Shown here piece after piece: positions 61,501-64,000 of a stretch of DNA of 64,000 nt (its first letter is position 1; the number at the start of each line of letters is the position of its first letter). The notes below the pieces were generated by a model. It saw only the letters and a program-made list of their open reading frames with translations, made no database searches and was not told the origin of the DNA. Source of the stretch: Seison nebaliae (taxonomy: Eukaryota; Rotifera; Pararotatoria; Seisonacea; Seisonidae); NCBI GenBank assembly GCA_023231475.1, contig JALJEE010002128.1, positions 1 to 64,000 on the forward strand, read 5' to 3'. Position numbers and translations under genes: made by a program.

Positions 61501-63042
61501 ATTGTTGTTGTTGTTATTAGTTTTCGTATTAATTGAATTCATACGTCGCATTTGTGCTTCCACATCTTCTTTCACTGGTAAATTCTTCATAATTTCTTCG
61601 TTCTGATTATTTTGATTATTCTGATTCTGGAAAGAATAAAGTAAATTACTAATGATTTGATAAAGAATCTTCTGATGAGCATTGTTGGTGGTGGAATTAT
61701 TGGAAGTTGAGTTGACAGGTGAAGGTGACGTGGAGGAAGTGGGAGATGAATTGGAAGACGTTAACATCTGTCCCGTCGATGTAACATTCGATCCCGAATT
61801 ATTGATTGTAATCGTCGTAGTTGTTGTTGGTGTAGTAGCGCTACTCGAATAATTTAGTAGTTTGTTTGCTAATAATAGATTCGTATTTAACGGATTCGTA
61901 TTCAACGCATTCGTCATTCCATTACTCATACCGTTCTGATGGAAATTATAATCATTCTCTTTCTGCTCCTCATTCTCATTCGTCAAATAATTCTCATTCA
62001 CTTGATCATTCTGCTGATTATGATGATGAATATTCTGTTGATGATGTTGATGATTCGTTCCATAATAATCAGTTGACGTATCGAATTTCGTCTCGTTTGA
62101 TGGTTTCGTTTCCACCGGATATTTCGGTTTTAAATTCTTCAATCGTTCAATTGCTACATTCGAACGAGAGAATGCATGCATTCGATAATATGATACACGT
62201 TGTTTCTCCGTTAATCGATCCCATGGTTTCGCTTTCGATAATAATTCACTAACCGTTCCTTGTGAGAGACCCAGCACATATTTTGCAAATACTCGTTGTC
62301 CGATGTTGTTCGAAATGAGAATATTCTTCGTATCTCTAGCAATATCTTCACTTCCCATTCTCTTACCTGACACTTCGTCAACTAAATCGACGAACGGAAA
62401 TGTCACGTCATATAATCCGGAATTAGTTCCGTTATCCTTCTCGCCCATAAACGAATATACGACATTTCCTCGATTATCAGACGTCGATGGATCTGTACAA
62501 TTATTACTATTGTTGACGTTAGGAAAAGATTTATTTGAATTTTTTATGATTGTCGACGGATTTGTTGTTGTCATCGTTGTCGTCGATGATGGAATTGATG
62601 TAGAAGGTCTATCTTGATTATTGAGCATTTCCGTCATGTCAAATATCATTCGATTTAATTTTTTAAAAGTTGCAGTTGGATCTGGCAGGGTGAGGAACTT
62701 CCTCAACAATTGTTGTTGGAATTCGGTGAGGGAATTTGAATCGATCAATTGTTGCACGAAATTTTCGAGTTGAGTCCAATTGAAATCATTCCACTGTTTC
62801 ACCAACTGTTCAACATGCTCATTAATGAACGTTAAACGATTCTTATCCAACATATTGTTATGTAACGAGTATTGTTCTAATAACAATATTGATTCACCAT
62901 TATTGGTGTTGCCATGGCAACTGGTCGATAATTCACTATAATGATTCTTATTAGGAAAAATATCTTCAGTGGAATTAAGTCTCGTCGTAGTTGTTGTCGT
63001 TCCATTGAATGGTGATGTCTCCGCTGATATCGGCTCATCCAT
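58531..63042 (-). CDS. ct: Cut-class CUT/homeodomain transcription factor
   Basis: A developmental DNA-binding protein of the Cut/CUX family, about 1503 residues in one exon as far as seen. In order on the minus strand: CUT1 at about 62370-62165 (IGQRVFAKYVLGLSQGTVSE), CUT2 at about 61050-60835 (VFGENILGLSQGSVSDLLA), a degenerate CUT3 at about 60245-59985 (LFGSVVLGVNSETSDSLL, with an insertion), and the homeodomain at about 59512-59330 ending KTIQIWFHNHRSRSAK. Histidine at homeodomain position 50 and WFHN(H/Y)RSR are Cut-class signatures. Long poly-Asn, poly-Gln, poly-Thr and Ser runs separate the domains. The ATG at 63042 (MDEPISAE) is the first in frame, but the frame is open up to 63144 without ATG, so upstream coding exons are possible. 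The coiled-coil N-terminus of CUX1 was not seen. Confidence 0.92.
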   Translation of the reverse strand: MDEPISAETSPFNGTTTTTTRLNSTEDIFPNKNHYSELSTSCHGNTNNGESILLLEQYSLHNNMLDKNRLTFINEHVEQLVKQWNDFNWTQLENFVQQLIDSNSLTEFQQQLLRKFLTLPDPTATFKKLNRMIFDMTEMLNNQDRPSTSIPSSTTTMTTTNPSTIIKNSNKSFPNVNNSNNCTDPSTSDNRGNVVYSFMGEKDNGTNSGLYDVTFPFVDLVDEVSGKRMGSEDIARDTKNILISNNIGQRVFAKYVLGLSQGTVSELLSKAKPWDRLTEKQRVSYYRMHAFSRSNVAIERLKNLKPKYPVETKPSNETKFDTSTDYYGTNHQHHQQNIHHHNQQNDQVNENYLTNENEEQKENDYNFHQNGMSNGMTNALNTNPLNTNLLLANKLLNYSSSATTPTTTTTITINNSGSNVTSTGQMLTSSNSSPTSSTSPSPVNSTSNNSTTNNAHQKILYQIISNLLYSFQNQNNQNNQNEEIMKNLPVKEDVEAQMRRMNSINTKTNNNNNNNNNHNNNNNNSNLVKDEPQDYELFNEMKQGKHKILSNPSSSIASSTNAFNDITVTNNNNNNNNNDNSASIKKRCIQNLLLNNPNKSEQFYDNLSTTNNNNNNNNNIITMNQSYSSTINRPSFTGGGSGVSCVSHKNQQSQYNLLVPPIDDELTKKYSDINTSELASEIRNILNRHSITQKVFGENILGLSQGSVSDLLARPKGWSQLTTKGKEPFIRMKLFLDNIDLYLPQLSHQTQTNNNQQQQQQQQQAQNTTSSNTFSNNSLEILRQKSFNNNKKLPSSNSSISNHMIGENKSLNNFQFPELSSTFSPTTATNVLTSHLLNQSSLLKSTDIINNNNSVINNNNNNNNSINNNNNIIGNNDDDTEDLLMHEICSNEMKKESFILPSSLTTPSSTTTTNDDAIFQMIYEKNSRFIVMNITTNNFYINISELTKEVNELLMNNSISIPLFGSVVLGVNSETSDSLLNAIPQVRENGSDHVDHQLQWLHLTKLAKEAYLKMIVWQTMDMNIQLVKNWNRNEKMIQLFGKPTDELIECFRNAVQPSMKSLSSPSSNASSSPTSASEIDGESTINAENMMLDMRMKYRCLINRLIANNNRYRSNNDQKATLASIFTQSNYLTSIDPSSNSITTTTTTISSSINNNTSLFSSINQTPTITSSSSTVTSTTKRRVHFLPHQATALQEMFKRNPRPSAETMHKLASELNLNSKTIQIWFHNHRSRSAKNIPTASETPSSSSIISTISNNDLFATGTSNGPTATASTTFSSTALNFELDNVSRIRNLCSYLEVLKNSSNRTSTSSSPNYAQIKRDLQANNEDISLNPSDDNSDGGGAGSYCSTGHDVDVNNENNNDMNDNRSYSNTSVLYDQEMENNNYDHHFTTVPDNDQLNDDEDDGIDGIDEMDDEKNENTMNIENENNFNFSDYHQSPTAEPEKQLPFSFLSNSTNLSQNPTTNDTLTNYMNYTSTDNTVGGNNKRKPVNPRKILNGIPNNT

Positions 63043-64000
63043 TTCCAATCGATAAAAGAAATTTAACAGAAAATTCAAATGAAATTGGAGCGAAGATTGG
63101 AGAGTTGTCTTCTGTTCGTCGATTGAAATTTCACTCGAAAACAAAAAATTATTCCACCCAACAAACTAATTGATGAATTGATTGATTTGCTTATTGATTG
63201 ATGTAGGACGAATCGATCAATATATCTCGGAATAGAATTGGAGAATAATAATCGATAATGTCTGATCAAAACATCTGTCCCAATGACCGAGATGACGTAG
63301 ACCAAACGACAATCAATTAACTAATTGAATGAGGCAAATAAGACAAAAAAACTCTCTGCTGAAGACTAAATGAAATCAGTATGAAAATCCAAATTATATC
63401 AATTGAACATAAAATTCAAATTTTTCAATACATTTATGGAGCAATTCGAAATGAAATTTCAATTTCCTCCAAATACAACTCTTCAATTCATTTCCCACAA
63501 TCAGATTCTCTTTCTGATTCATTTACAATTACAACATTTAATTTCAATTATTCAAATTACTTAGAAAAAAATTAGAAGAAAAAAATTATAAATTTTTAAA
63601 ACTACTTTTAAAATTTTTTTCTGATCTCCGCTTCGGAAAAACTGAAAAATTTTAGTTTTCGTTCATTCTGTCTCTAAATTTATCATCGATAATTTGACAT
63701 GATGTCAAATATTAATCTATTTTGTTAGAATTAATTTAAGAAAAATATTGAATTTTCCAGAAAACTATCAAAATAAATAGTTGAGAAGGAAGTAAAGAAT
63801 GAAAAGAATCAATCGAAGAAATACTAGAAAATATGGATTGATGAAAAGACATAAATGGTAAGAATCGAAATGGATGAAATTGACGGATGGAATTGATTAT
63901 GCCGATTCTGGAAATGAAGAGACAGTAGAACAGGCAATAAATGAACAATCGTTTTCTAATTGGCTCGATTAATTGGGGGTGGGGAGGAGACACAATTGGT
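63043..64000. promoter_or_regulatory. Region upstream of the Cut gene
   Basis: No gene is recognised. It should hold the promoter, 5' UTR or an upstream intron of the Cut gene. A short palindrome (TTTGACATGATGTCAAA) lies at 63693-63709. Open frames here are short and without similarity. Confidence 0.4.

Noticed and set aside
58732-62617. Several plus-strand frames across the Cut gene
   Set aside because: Antisense shadows created by the gene's Asn, Ser and Thr repeats.
1-64000. CRISPR arrays, bacterial operons, tRNA or rRNA genes
   Set aside because: None seen; no spaced direct repeats of CRISPR type and no convincing tRNA fold were noticed by eye. A tRNAscan run would settle the tRNA question.

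Overview
The window looks like nuclear DNA of a small, compact, AT-rich arthropod genome. Almost every conserved gene is split by introns of about 43-60 nt with GT...AG borders. The gene set (a CYP3-clan P450, Cut homeobox factor, syntaxin-17, SNX1/2, RBM22, ZIP8/14, and a von Willebrand D/lectin secretory protein) is that of an animal. A mite, for example an astigmatid, fits best. That is an inference from gene style and composition; no marker gene was compared.

Layout. 1-9.1 kb: a small secreted Cys protein, hairpin-rich non-coding DNA, a decayed non-LTR retrotransposon and an intact nine-exon cytochrome P450. 9.1-17.7 kb: no gene seen. 17.7-21.5 kb: a single-exon protocadherin-like adhesion protein. 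22.0-26.6 kb: sorting nexin SNX1/2 (minus) head-to-head with RBM22 (plus), followed 76 nt later by mitochondrial ribosomal protein bL36m. 26.8-29.1 kb: two minus-strand orphan genes, one with long threonine tracts. 29.4 kb: a decayed fragment of RBM22. 31.0-32.8 kb: a ZIP8/ZIP14-type metal transporter. 34.4-39.9 kb: a gene derived from a Ty3/gypsy pol (protease-RT-RNase H) that keeps a long open frame but has lost its catalytic residues. A seven-helix orphan gene and a 134-bp MITE lie in its first intron. 40.7-49.1 kb: a 20-exon secreted protein of three VWD-C8-TIL-EGF modules with two SUEL-type lectin domains. 49.7-52.6 kb: a C2H2 zinc-finger protein. 53.6-54.5 kb: syntaxin-17. 54.8-57.3 kb: a GH65 glycosidase-like secreted protein lacking expected catalytic glutamates. 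58.5-63.0 kb: a Cut-class CUT/homeodomain factor.

The conserved genes cover separate cell functions: retromer sorting, splicing, mitochondrial translation, autophagosome fusion, metal uptake, detoxification, adhesion and transcription. They are neighbours rather than a pathway. The points that stand out are two pseudoenzymes with preserved reading frames (the gypsy-derived protein and the GH65 protein), the VWD/lectin chimera, and the tight RBM22-bL36m pair. Exon borders were worked out by hand from splice signals, phase and family alignment from memory; no search or transcript was available.
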